In this document: positions 41,940 to 50,976 of the stretch, piece by piece | How the letters are laid out: every line of letters starts with the position of its first letter | How positions within the stretch are numbered: the stretch's first letter is position 1 | NCBI RefSeq assembly: GCF_009720865.1 | Contig: NZ_WNLA01000011.1 | Span: 62,001-126,000, forward strand | Source of the DNA: Pseudoduganella ginsengisoli | GTDB taxonomy: Bacteria > Pseudomonadota > Gammaproteobacteria > Burkholderiales > Burkholderiaceae_D | DNA length: 64,000 nucleotides | Direction: 5' to 3' | Program-made: the position numbers and the translations under genes | Notes under the pieces: model-generated | Databases searched by the model: none | What the model was told of the DNA's origin: nothing | Seen by the model: the letters and a program-made list of their open reading frames with translations, nothing else

Positions 41940-43069
41940 TCGCACAGTTGCGCGAGCAACCCCACGACTTCGACTTGTTCCAGGCCATCAGCCTGCTGGA
42001 GCGGGCGGAGCCGGACCGTGCCGCCGTCGGCACGTCGGTGGGGCTTGATGAAGCATTGCGGCTGACGGCCCAGGTCAGCCATTCATTTGCGCCCAGCGAT
42101 ATCGGCGCGTTGCACGACAGCAGGCAGCCGGGGCCGCCGCTGACGCTGGCATCGCCCGTGTTGTCGCTGGCGGGACCGGGCGGACCGTTGCCGACGCCGC
42201 TGTCGGAATTGCTGCTGGAGCGGCGCCGCCTGCGCGACACGTCGGGCCTGGAATTCCTCGATATCTTCAACCAGCGCCTGCTGGCGTTCTTGTACCGCAG
42301 CCGCCGCAAGCATCACCTGGCGCTGAGCGCCGCCGCTTCCGACCACGCGCCGCTGGTGCGCTGCCTCGATGCCATGGCCAGCCTGGGCCGCGCGGAAGGC
42401 GTACGCGGACCGCATGGCGAACAAGTGTGGCTGCGCCATGCGGGCGTGCAAGGCGCGGCGCCCCGTTCGATGATGACCTTGCTGGCCGTCGTGCGCGACC
42501 GGCTTGGCGTGCGCTTCGGCGGCAAGCAATTTGTCGGCGGCTGGCATACGCTGGCGCCGGATGACCGGGCGCGCCTGTATAGTCCGGGCAGCTCGGCGCC
42601 GCCGCAAGCGGGCCTCGGCATGGGCATGGCGCTGGGTGCGCGGGCGTGGGACCAGTGTGCGGGCCTGGCGCTGGATGCGCCGCCACTGCAACCGGCGCAA
42701 TTTGCCGCGCTGCTGCCTGGCGGGAAAGACAATGCCATGCTGACGTGGCTGGTGGGCCGCCACTTGCAAAGCGCCATGCAAGTGGAATTGAAACTGGATC
42801 TGGCCACCAAGCCTGCGACGCGGCTGGGCGACCGCTCGCCGGTGGCGCCCCGTTTGGGCTTGAGCGCGTGGCTGTGCAGCCCCGCAGGCGAGGGCGCCAG
42901 CCGGGAAAATGCCACGGCGTATGCGGTCAATCAGGCGGCAGCGCAAGGCGCCGGTGCGCATCCCGGCGCAGCGGCGAGCCACACGCCGGGCAGTGGCGGC
43001 GTGCGCCGCGCTGCCCACTATCGCCAGCCGCGCTTCCTGTTAGCCATTGATGCACCGGAAGGGAATTGA
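41927..43069 (+). CDS. tssG: T6SS baseplate protein TssG
   Basis: This 380-aa baseplate wedge protein pairs with TssF. It shows F-D-L-F-Q-A-I-S-L-L-E-R and the central F-L-D-I-F-N-Q-R-L-L-A-F-L-Y-R motif typical of the family. The ATG at 41927 starts the conserved N-terminus and overlaps the tssF stop, so translation is probably coupled. The C-terminal 60 residues are Ala/Gly-rich. Confidence 0.94.
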   Translation: MPDLIAQLREQPHDFDLFQAISLLERAEPDRAAVGTSVGLDEALRLTAQVSHSFAPSDIGALHDSRQPGPPLTLASPVLSLAGPGGPLPTPLSELLLERRRLRDTSGLEFLDIFNQRLLAFLYRSRRKHHLALSAAASDHAPLVRCLDAMASLGRAEGVRGPHGEQVWLRHAGVQGAAPRSMMTLLAVVRDRLGVRFGGKQFVGGWHTLAPDDRARLYSPGSSAPPQAGLGMGMALGARAWDQCAGLALDAPPLQPAQFAALLPGGKDNAMLTWLVGRHLQSAMQVELKLDLATKPATRLGDRSPVAPRLGLSAWLCSPAGEGASRENATAYAVNQAAAQGAGAHPGAAASHTPGSGGVRRAAHYRQPRFLLAIDAPEGN

Positions 43070-43074
43070 CCGAC

Positions 43075-45750
43075 ATGGATATTGACATCCGCACCTTGCT
43101 GGGCAAGCTGAATCCCGAGTGCAAACGCGCAATGGGCCAGGCCGCGGAATTGTGCGTCAAGCACACGCACTTCAACGTTGACCTCGAACACTTGCTGTTT
43201 GTGCTGCTGGAAAACCAGGCGCCGGATTTAAAGCTGATCCTGCAGCAATTCAATATCGCGGACACCGCCGTATCGGCGCAACTGCAGCGCAGCATGGATA
43301 ACTTCAAGCGGGGCAATGGCCGCACGCCGGCGCTGTCGCCGCATTTCGTACCGCTATTCCAGGAAGCGTGGCTGCTCAGCTCCATGCTGCTGGGCAGCCA
43401 GCAAGTGCGCTCCGGCACGCTGTTGCTGGCCATGCTGGAAGTGGACAGCTTGCGCGGCTTGCTGATCGAGACAGCGCCAGACTTATTGAAGCTGCCGCGC
43501 GAACAATTGAAAAACGGGCTGGCCACGCTGCTGTCCGGTTCCGCGGAAGATGGCGGCACGGCCGTGGTGGCGCCGGCGGCTTCCGCAGGCGCGGGTGCGG
43601 CAGGCAATATGCCGACGTTGAAAGGCAGTGGCGCGACACCGGCGCTGGACCAGTACACGGTGGACCTGACGGCGCAGGCACGGGCGGGCAAAATCGATCC
43701 TATTCGCGGCCGCGATAATGAAATCCGCCAGATTGTCGATATCCTGCTGCGGCGCCGCCAAAACAATCCGATCTTGACGGGCGAAGCGGGTGTCGGCAAA
43801 ACAGCGGTCGTGGAAGGCTTTGCCCAGCGCATTGCACAGGGCCTCGTACCGCCGTCGCTGGCGCATGCCGTGGTGCGTTCGCTGGACCTGGCGCTGTTGC
43901 AGGCTGGCGCCGGCATCAAGGGTGAATTTGAAAACCGGTTGAAATCCGTGATTGCCGAAGTACTGGCGTCCACCACGCCCATCATCCTGTTCATCGACGA
44001 AGCGCACCAGTTGATAGGCGCCGGTGGCGCCGAAGGGCAGGGCGATGCAGCGAATTTATTGAAACCCGCGCTGGCGCGGGGCGAGTTGCGCACGATTGCC
44101 GCCACCACGTGGGCCGAATATAAAAAATACGTGGAACGCGATCCCGCGCTGGCGCGGCGCTTCCAGGTCGTCAAAGTCGAGGAGCCGGAACCGGACGCCG
44201 CCATCGGCATGTTGCGCGGCATGGTGGCGACACTGGAAAAACACCACGGCGTGGAAATCCTCGATGAAGCCGTGACGGATGCCGTGCGCCTGTCGCACCG
44301 CTATATCTCCGGCCGCCAGTTGCCGGATAAGGCCATCAGCGTGCTCGATACGGCATGCGCCCGCGTGGCCGTGGGCCAGGCCGGGGCGCCGCCGCAAATC
44401 GAAGCGCTGGAACACGACATCGTGCTGGCAGAAGAAGCGCTGCGCGTGGCGCGCCAGCGGCATGCGCGCGGCGAAGGCCAGGCCAGCGCCATCACGCAGC
44501 TCGATACCCGCTTGACGGCGCTGCGCGAACGGCAAGCCAGGCTGACGCAAAAGCTGGCCGATGAGCGGCACGCAGTCGATGAAATCCTTGCGCTGCGCCG
44601 CCAGATCGCGGAACAGCCCGATGCGACGGGCGCCGTGGCAGCCGCCGATGAAGAAGAATTGAAGTCGCGCGGCGACCAGTTGCAGCGGCTGCAAAAAGGG
44701 CTGGAAGCCATCCAGGACGATGAACCGCTGGTGCCCGTGTGCGTGGATTCAAAAATCGTGGCCGATGTGATTTCCGGCTGGACCGGCATCCCCGTGGGGA
44801 AAATGCTGGCCGATGAAATCCACACGGTGCTGCAATTGAAAGAACATTTATGCGAACGCGTGGTCGGCCAAGACCAGGCGCTCGATGCGATTTCGCGCCG
44901 CGTGCGCACGTTCCGCGCCGAACTCGATGACCCCGGCAAGCCGGTCGGCGTGTTCATGCTGGTGGGCCCGAGCGGCGTGGGCAAGACGGAAACCGCGATT
45001 GCGCTGGCGGACATGCTGTATGGCGGCGAGCGCAATATGGTCACCATCAATATGTCGGAATTTCAGGAACCCCATTCGATTTCCAGCCTGAAGGGGGCCC
45101 CGCCCGGTTATGTCGGCTACGGCAAAGGCGGTGTGCTGACGGAAGCCGTGCGGCGCCGCCCCTATTGCGTGGTGCTGCTCGATGAAATGGAAAAAGCGCA
45201 CCCGGACGTGCTGGAACTGTTTTTCCAGGTGTTCGACAAGGGCACGATGGAAGATGGCGAAGGCATATCCATCGACTTTAAAAACACGCTGATTTTATTG
45301 ACGTCGAATGCGGCGCAAGATGTCATCACGCAAGCGTGCGCCAATGGCCAGCGCCCCGACCCTGAAAAGCTGGTGGAACAGTTGCGCCCCCACTTGCTGC
45401 GCAAATTCAGTCCCGCATTCCTTGGCCGCCTCGTGCTGGTGCCGTATTATCCGCTGGGCGATGAACAGATCCGCAATATCGTGGATTTGAAACTGGCCAA
45501 GCTGGCGGCCCGCTTTGCGGAAAACCATCGCGCCAAATTCACGTGGGATGACCAGGTGACGGCCGTGGTGACGGCGCGCTGCACGGAAGTCGACAGCGGC
45601 GCCCGCAACATTGATTACATCCTGACGCAGACTGTGTTGCCCTTGCTGTCGTCGCTGGTGCTGGAGCGCATGTCGATGCAAAAGCCGTTTACAGCAATCC
45701 ACATGAGCGTGGACGCCGACGAGCAATTCCATTACACGTTCCGTAACTGA
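43075..45750 (+). CDS. tssH: T6SS disassembly AAA+ ATPase ClpV (TssH)
   Basis: This 891-aa ClpB-like unfoldase recycles contracted TssBC sheaths. The N-terminal domain (about 1-160) binds the sheath. The D1 domain has Walker A GEAGVGKTAVVEG and Walker B ILFIDEAHQ. A coiled middle domain follows (about 390-520), then D2 with GPSGVGKTET and VVLLDEMEKAH. I chose ATG 43075 (MDIDIRTL); a TTG three codons earlier overlaps the tssG stop. Confidence 0.96.
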   Translation: MDIDIRTLLGKLNPECKRAMGQAAELCVKHTHFNVDLEHLLFVLLENQAPDLKLILQQFNIADTAVSAQLQRSMDNFKRGNGRTPALSPHFVPLFQEAWLLSSMLLGSQQVRSGTLLLAMLEVDSLRGLLIETAPDLLKLPREQLKNGLATLLSGSAEDGGTAVVAPAASAGAGAAGNMPTLKGSGATPALDQYTVDLTAQARAGKIDPIRGRDNEIRQIVDILLRRRQNNPILTGEAGVGKTAVVEGFAQRIAQGLVPPSLAHAVVRSLDLALLQAGAGIKGEFENRLKSVIAEVLASTTPIILFIDEAHQLIGAGGAEGQGDAANLLKPALARGELRTIAATTWAEYKKYVERDPALARRFQVVKVEEPEPDAAIGMLRGMVATLEKHHGVEILDEAVTDAVRLSHRYISGRQLPDKAISVLDTACARVAVGQAGAPPQIEALEHDIVLAEEALRVARQRHARGEGQASAITQLDTRLTALRERQARLTQKLADERHAVDEILALRRQIAEQPDATGAVAAADEEELKSRGDQLQRLQKGLEAIQDDEPLVPVCVDSKIVADVISGWTGIPVGKMLADEIHTVLQLKEHLCERVVGQDQALDAISRRVRTFRAELDDPGKPVGVFMLVGPSGVGKTETAIALADMLYGGERNMVTINMSEFQEPHSISSLKGAPPGYVGYGKGGVLTEAVRRRPYCVVLLDEMEKAHPDVLELFFQVFDKGTMEDGEGISIDFKNTLILLTSNAAQDVITQACANGQRPDPEKLVEQLRPHLLRKFSPAFLGRLVLVPYYPLGDEQIRNIVDLKLAKLAARFAENHRAKFTWDDQVTAVVTARCTEVDSGARNIDYILTQTVLPLLSSLVLERMSMQKPFTAIHMSVDADEQFHYTFRN

Positions 45751-45756
45751 CTTGGT

Positions 45757-45805
45757 GAACTCATTCAGCGCACTCATTCAGCGAACTAATTAAGCGAACT
45801 CATCC
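45757..45805 (+). repeat. 13-bp tandem repeat between tssH and vgrG
   Basis: There are three full units and one partial: GAACTCATTCAGC, GCACTCATTCAGC, GAACTAATTAAGC, GAACTCATCC. The array fills the gap and ends exactly at the vgrG GTG, so that gene has no clear SD. Confidence 0.9.
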
Positions 45806-47797
45806 GTGAAGACAGGTTATAAGCAGCCAGGTGGTTTGTTATCCATCACGTCGCCGTTCGGCGCCGATGACTTGCTGCTGGACGCCGTCGAAGGGACGGA
45901 AGGCATTTCCGAACTGTTCAAGTTCAACCTGTATATGCGCTCCGGCAGCACCAGCCTGAGCGCGGCCACGGTTGTGGGCAAGACCGTGACGGTTACCATG
46001 AACGTGACAGGCGCCACCAAGCGCTACATCACTGGCATGGTGTCGCGCTTTACGCAAAGCGGCTATGACGTGGATTTCGCCACGTATGAAATTGAACTGG
46101 TGCCGATGCTGTGGCTGCTGACGTTGTCGCGCGACCGCAAGATTTACCAGGCCAAGAAAGTCACGGAAATCATCGCGGCCGTGCTGGGCGATTTTGGTAT
46201 CACGTTCGACGACAAGACCACGCAAACCTACACGGCAATCGACTATTGCGTGCAATACGATGAAACCGCGTTTGATTTCATCAGCCGCCTGATGGAGCAA
46301 GCCGGCATCTTTTACTTTTTCACGCACACCAGCAGCGCCCACACGATGGTGCTGGGCGATGCGTCGTCGAATTTCGCCGATTGCACCGGGGCGGCGACGG
46401 TGCGCTTTTTCCCGTCCACGGGCATGGCGAACGCCATCGATACCGTGTCGCGCTTTGCCTATGAAAATGGCATCGGCGTGAAGAAAGCCACCGTCAATGA
46501 CTATGATTTCGTCAATCCCAGCACGTCGCTGGAAGGCACGCATTCGGGCAGTGCAGGCAGCGGCGCCGTGTATGAATTTGCTACCGGCCACTTGACGGCC
46601 AGCGCCGCCACGGCCATTGCCAAGCTGCGCGTGGAAGCCAGCCAGGTCAACACGGCGGTATTGCGCGGCGATAGCTATTGCTACCTGTTCCAGGCCGGTT
46701 CCAAGTTCACGCTGAAAGACCACTTTGTCAGTTCGCTCAATGCCGCGTATGTGCTGCGGCGCGTGCACCACACAGCGCGCGACGACTTGTACATCAACTC
46801 GTTTGAAGCGTTTCCCGCCACCGTGCCATTCCGCCCGCCGGTGCAGACAGCGCGGCCCCGTGCGGTCGGCTGTGAAACCGCACTGGTGGTGGGGCCCAGC
46901 GGCGAAGAAATCTGGACCGATGCGCATGGCCGCATCAAGGTGCAATTCCCGTGGGACCGCGATGGCGCCAAGGATGACAAGAGTTCACCGTTTATCCGCG
47001 TGGCGCAATCGGTGGCCGGCAAAGGGTTTGGCGCACTGTTCCTGCCCCGGGTCGGACAGGAAGTCGTCATCACGTACCTGAACGGCGACCCGGAACGGCC
47101 GATGGTGACGGGCTGTGTCTACAACGGTGAAAACACGCCGCCGGTGACGTTGCCGGCGAATCAGACGCAGACCGTGATGCGCACGTGGTCATCGAAGCAG
47201 GGCGCGGCCGGCAATGAGCTGCGGTTTGAGGACAAGAAGGATTCCGAACAGCTGTACATGCATGCGCAAAAAGACATGCTGGTGGAAATCGAAAATGCGC
47301 TGACCACGACCATCAAGAAAGGGGCGGAAACCCATACGCTGACGGAGGGCGACCGCACAGTCGATGTCCAGAAGGGCAAGGAAACCCACAATGTCAAAGG
47401 CACGCGCGAAGTCACGGTGACGGGCGACGAAACGCACACCAATAAAGCCAAGTACACGCACAAGGTGACGGGCGACTATGCGCTGACCATCGATGGCAAA
47501 TTGACGATTACTGTCACGGGCGCCGTCAGCATCAAGGGCAGCGCCGCCGTGGCGCTGGAAGCGGGAACCACGCTGAATGCAAAGGCGGGGACGGCGTTCA
47601 CGGCCAAGGCAGGCACGGAATTGACCAACGATGCGGGCACCAACCTGACCAACAAGGCGGGCATGAAGATGGTGAACCAGGGAGGTGTCCAGATGGATAA
47701 CAAGGCGCCTATCATCAACAGCAAGGCGGACGCCACGCAAACCGTGGAGGCGGGCGCCATGCTGACCCTCAAGGGTGCGCTGACCAAGGTGAATTGA
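45806..47797 (+). CDS. vgrG: T6SS spike protein VgrG (TssI)
   Basis: This 663-aa trimeric spike has gp27-like and gp5 OB-fold domains (G-R-I-K-V-Q-F-P-W-D-R-D-G near 376; V-G-Q-E-V-V-I-T-Y-L-N-G-D-P-E-R-P near 420). A C-terminal beta-helix is rich in T-x-x-x-G repeats and ends in L-K-G-A-L-T-K-V-N. No toxic domain extends it. The GTG at 45806 begins MKTGYKQPGG and is the only start giving the full S-P-F-G-A-D-D-L-L-L-D N-terminus. The next gene starts 1 bp after the stop. Confidence 0.93.
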   Translation: MKTGYKQPGGLLSITSPFGADDLLLDAVEGTEGISELFKFNLYMRSGSTSLSAATVVGKTVTVTMNVTGATKRYITGMVSRFTQSGYDVDFATYEIELVPMLWLLTLSRDRKIYQAKKVTEIIAAVLGDFGITFDDKTTQTYTAIDYCVQYDETAFDFISRLMEQAGIFYFFTHTSSAHTMVLGDASSNFADCTGAATVRFFPSTGMANAIDTVSRFAYENGIGVKKATVNDYDFVNPSTSLEGTHSGSAGSGAVYEFATGHLTASAATAIAKLRVEASQVNTAVLRGDSYCYLFQAGSKFTLKDHFVSSLNAAYVLRRVHHTARDDLYINSFEAFPATVPFRPPVQTARPRAVGCETALVVGPSGEEIWTDAHGRIKVQFPWDRDGAKDDKSSPFIRVAQSVAGKGFGALFLPRVGQEVVITYLNGDPERPMVTGCVYNGENTPPVTLPANQTQTVMRTWSSKQGAAGNELRFEDKKDSEQLYMHAQKDMLVEIENALTTTIKKGAETHTLTEGDRTVDVQKGKETHNVKGTREVTVTGDETHTNKAKYTHKVTGDYALTIDGKLTITVTGAVSIKGSAAVALEAGTTLNAKAGTAFTAKAGTELTNDAGTNLTNKAGMKMVNQGGVQMDNKAPIINSKADATQTVEAGAMLTLKGALTKVN

Positions 47798-47798
47798 C

Positions 47799-48479
47799 GT
47801 GGAACCGGTATTGCTTGAAGAGCACGACGACGAAGGCCGTTTGCTGCAGCGCTGCTGGCTGCGCGACGGTGTGTTGCACGGCGTGCTGGAAAAATACAAC
47901 CCTGCCGGTCAGGTGATGTTGAAAATCAATTTTGAATCGGGCAAGATGGATGGAACGTCAACGGTCTACGCGGACGATGGCCAGCTGGTGCAGCGCACGC
48001 CCTACCGCAATGGCGTGGTGCACGGGGTCGTGGAAACCTATGCGCATGGCCGCTGTATTTCGCGCCAGACCATGCTCGATGGCGTTGCCTGCGGACCGTC
48101 GGAATCGTTTGATGAAGCAGGCTTGCTGACCTCATCCGTCACGATGAAGGATGGGAAGATTGATGGCCCGGCAGAGTTTTTCCGCGAAGGGACGCGGGTG
48201 CGCAAGTCGTTCTATCGTGCCGACTTGCTGGAAGGGGAGTCCACGGATTTCGATGTGCAAGGCAACGTGGTGCAGGCTTGTACGTACCGTGCGAATTTGC
48301 TGCATGGGCCGCTGCGCCGCTACTGGCCGGACGGTACCTTGATGGAGGAAGTGCATTACCGCGACGGCAAGCCTCTGGGACCGCCGGCGCGCTTTGACCA
48401 GAAAGGGCGGCGCACCGGCAACGCCGCCGCCACGCCAGCGCTGCTGGACCGCCTGCAGGCACTCGTACGCGGCGATTGA
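47799..48479 (+). CDS. MORN-repeat protein after vgrG
   Basis: This 226-aa protein is made of about seven MORN_2-type repeats (LHGVLEKYNPAGQ, HGVVETY, IDGPAEFF, LHGPLRRYWPDGTLMEE). Such repeats occur in YwqK-like putative antitoxins and in scaffold proteins. The GTG start is one base after the vgrG stop, the usual slot for an effector, adaptor or immunity gene. No signal peptide is present and no toxin gene is adjacent. An adaptor or immunity role is inference from position. Confidence 0.75.
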   Translation: MEPVLLEEHDDEGRLLQRCWLRDGVLHGVLEKYNPAGQVMLKINFESGKMDGTSTVYADDGQLVQRTPYRNGVVHGVVETYAHGRCISRQTMLDGVACGPSESFDEAGLLTSSVTMKDGKIDGPAEFFREGTRVRKSFYRADLLEGESTDFDVQGNVVQACTYRANLLHGPLRRYWPDGTLMEEVHYRDGKPLGPPARFDQKGRRTGNAAATPALLDRLQALVRGD

Positions 48480-48541
48480 CGCCGCGCCAGACCACGGCTC
48501 ATCTTTGCCAACTGATTTTGCCAACATAGATAGGCGATACC

Positions 48542-48787
48542 ATGGAATACCGATTCAGCCTGACGCCGCGCCTGATTTCACTGGCAGCTTTTGCGCTCGT
48601 GGCCCTGATGGTGCTGTTGTTTGCGCTGGGTTACCAGGTCGGCTCCAGCTTGAACCAGCCCGCAACGGCTGCCGCCGTCGCCGCCGAATTGCAGCGCCAG
48701 GCCACGGCGAAGGCCGCCAGCGAAGCCGCGCAAGCCGCCACTCCAGTCACTGACAAGGCACACGCCGTGCAGAAAGCCATCCCGTGA
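48542..48787 (+). CDS. Small membrane protein of unknown function
   Basis: This 81-aa protein has one membrane helix (about residues 12-32) and an Ala/Gln-rich tail of about 45 residues that is likely helical. Its TGA overlaps the GTG of the solute-binding-protein gene, implying coupled translation. It could be a membrane anchor or partner for the binding protein or the symporter homologues. I do not recognise a family. Confidence 0.65.
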   Translation: MEYRFSLTPRLISLAAFALVALMVLLFALGYQVGSSLNQPATAAAVAAELQRQATAKAASEAAQAATPVTDKAHAVQKAIP

Positions 48788-49662
48788 AGACGCTCCGCTT
48801 ATTCAACGCCGTGGCGGCGGTGGTGCTGGCAACGCTGGCGCTGGTGGCGTCCGCGTCGCCGCAAGGGGCCAAGGCTGCCGATGCGGCGCAGCCCTCCCGT
48901 TCGCCGCTGGTGAAAGTAGCCGATGGCCGCATGCTGGCGCCCGATATCGCACGCATCGTCAACCAGGGCGAATTGGTGGTGGCCATGCTGTCCACCGACA
49001 CGCCGCCGTTTTTCTATGCTGAAGGCGGCAATCTGGCCGGCACGGACGTCGATCTGGCCCGCCTGGTCGGCAGTGAACTGGGCGTGCCTGTGCGTTTCGA
49101 CCGCAGCGCCAAGACGTATGACGGCGTCGTGGAAGCCGTGGCAGAAGGCCGCGCCGACCTGGGTATCAGCCGCCTGGCGCGCACGTTGAAGCGGGGCCAA
49201 ATGGTGCACTTCTCGAATACGTACATGAAACTCAGCCACGCACTGCTGATCAACCGCGTGAACTTTGCCGCCATCGCGGGCGAACAGCCGCTGCCGCAAG
49301 TGATCCGCAATTTCAATGGCACGCTGGGCGTGATTGCCGGTTCGTCATGGGAAGAATTCGGCCGCCGCAATTTCCCGAAAGCGAAGCTGGTGGCGTATCC
49401 CACGTGGGCGGACGTCGTCAACGCCGTCAAGAAGGGCGACGTGGTGGCCGCGTACCGCGACGAACTGGAAGTGCTGCAAATCTTGAAGAAGGACCCCGGC
49501 CTGGCGCTGACCCTGCGCACCGTGACGTTCAGCGACATGGAATCCACACTGAGCCTGATGGTGGGCGTGCGCGACCCCACGTTGCTGTCGTTTGTAAATG
49601 AAGTCATCGCGCAGCGGGCTGACAAGCCTACTGTGAACAGCTTGCTGAAGACGCTCAAATGA
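48784..49662 (+). CDS. Periplasmic solute-binding protein (family 3) in the T6SS operon
   Basis: This 292-aa protein has a signal peptide (about 1-32) and a type II periplasmic binding fold like amino-acid-binding proteins. It shows DTPPFFYAEGGNLAGTDVDL at the start of the fold, LARTLKRGQ, where the family has the ligand-binding Arg, and a hinge with G-V-I-A-G-S-S. It is translationally coupled to the small membrane protein upstream (GTG/TGA) and to a symporter homologue downstream (ATGA). It lacks an ABC permease of its own on this strand. Confidence 0.85.
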   Translation: MKTLRLFNAVAAVVLATLALVASASPQGAKAADAAQPSRSPLVKVADGRMLAPDIARIVNQGELVVAMLSTDTPPFFYAEGGNLAGTDVDLARLVGSELGVPVRFDRSAKTYDGVVEAVAEGRADLGISRLARTLKRGQMVHFSNTYMKLSHALLINRVNFAAIAGEQPLPQVIRNFNGTLGVIAGSSWEEFGRRNFPKAKLVAYPTWADVVNAVKKGDVVAAYRDELEVLQILKKDPGLALTLRTVTFSDMESTLSLMVGVRDPTLLSFVNEVIAQRADKPTVNSLLKTLK

Positions 49663-50969
49663 CGCATGCCATGACCCAAGACGCTGATACTTCGGCCCTG
49701 ATTCGGCGCTACCAGCGCTGGGCCTTCCACCCTTCGACTGTACTGGGCTGTGTGCTGGTGGGCGGTTTCCTGGGCTGGGCCGCCCCGAATGTCGCGCGGC
49801 CATGGGACATCATCGGCGTCGTGTACGTGGATTTGCTGAAAATGACGGTGCTGCCGTTCATGGTGTCGGCCGTGATTTTCAGCCTGCAAAACCTGTACCG
49901 CGATGGCGGCGCGGCCCGCGTCTTCAAACGGGTGGTGATGATCTTTGCCGGCTTTTCCCTGCTGACGGCCATCCTGTCGACAGGCGCCTCGCTGCTGTTC
50001 CGCCCAGGCGGCAACCTGGCGCCGGAAACCCGCGCAGCGCTGGGCCAGATCGTCAGCGCTGACGGTGAACGCAGCAATACGGCGATGGCCATGTACACGC
50101 CGGATGCGCCGCTGCACACGTCCAGTCTGAAGGACGTCATACAGTCGCTGATCCCGCAAAATATTTTCGCATCGCTGGCCAATGGCGAAACCCTGAAGGC
50201 GCTGGTGTTTGCCATGCTGTTCGGCCTCGCGGCGGGCCAGGTGCCGAGCCGGATATCCACCGGTTTGCAGCAAGCGCTGGAAACCATTTACCACGCGTGC
50301 CAGACGTTGACGCGCTGGGTGAATTTGCCGGTGCCGCTGGTCTTGGTGTGCATGACGGCCAGCCAGGTTGCCGTCACGGGACTGGGGCCGCTGCGGGCCA
50401 TGGCGGGCTTTGTCGCGACCTTCCTGATTATTTGCCTGCTGTTGCTGGCCCTCGCAGTCGCGCTGATCAGCAAGCGCGCCGGCGCACCGTTTCCCGACGT
50501 GGTGGCGGCCATGCGCGAACCGTTTGCGCTGGGGATCGCCACCAACAATAGCGCCACCTGCATGCCGGCCATGATTGAAAGCATGGTGGGGCCATTGCAA
50601 TTTGCCCGTGCCCGCGTGGAATTGCTGGTGCCGCTCAGTATCGCACTGCTGCGCGTGGGCGCCATTGCGTATTTTGTATGCGGCACGCTGTTCATAGCCG
50701 CGCTGTATGGCCGGGCGCTGTCGGCTGCCGACCTGGGCGTGCTGGCGCTGGTTGCCGTGCTGTCCGGCTTTGCATCGAGCGGCATGGCCGGTATCGTCAC
50801 GGTGTCGCTGATCGGCACCACGTGCCACTACCTTGCGCTGCCGTTTGAAGCGGCATTCGTGCTGCTGGCTGCCGTTGACCCGATTTGCGCGATGGGCCGC
50901 ACTGCCGTGACGGTGCTGGGCAGCTGCGCCGCCGTGGCAGCCATTTGCAACCCGCCAGTCAAACTATAG
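49659..50969 (+). CDS. SLC1/DAACS symporter homologue with altered ion-site motifs (1)
   Basis: This 436-aa polytopic inner-membrane protein is related to the cation:dicarboxylate/glutamate symporters (SDF family). The HP1 tip reads N-N-S-A-T-C-M-P (296-303, usual SSSxxTLP). The TM7 NMDG motif is LRVG (331-334). The TM8 pattern D-x5-R-T is kept at D407, R414 and T415, but the residues matching GltPh D394, N401 and D405 are Ala, Thr and Ser. Normal Na+-coupled transport therefore seems unlikely. It overlaps the binding-protein gene by ATGA and lies 7 bp before a paralogue. Confidence 0.8.
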   Translation: MTHAMTQDADTSALIRRYQRWAFHPSTVLGCVLVGGFLGWAAPNVARPWDIIGVVYVDLLKMTVLPFMVSAVIFSLQNLYRDGGAARVFKRVVMIFAGFSLLTAILSTGASLLFRPGGNLAPETRAALGQIVSADGERSNTAMAMYTPDAPLHTSSLKDVIQSLIPQNIFASLANGETLKALVFAMLFGLAAGQVPSRISTGLQQALETIYHACQTLTRWVNLPVPLVLVCMTASQVAVTGLGPLRAMAGFVATFLIICLLLLALAVALISKRAGAPFPDVVAAMREPFALGIATNNSATCMPAMIESMVGPLQFARARVELLVPLSIALLRVGAIAYFVCGTLFIAALYGRALSAADLGVLALVAVLSGFASSGMAGIVTVSLIGTTCHYLALPFEAAFVLLAAVDPICAMGRTAVTVLGSCAAVAAICNPPVKL

Positions 50970-50976
50970 GCCCGCC

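Noticed and set aside
45757..45805. CRISPR or attachment site at the 13-bp repeats
   Set aside because: The units are too short and adjacent, with no spacers and no integrase or tRNA nearby.
45806..47797. Evolved VgrG with a C-terminal toxin
   Set aside because: After the beta-helix the protein ends at about residue 663 with no extra domain.
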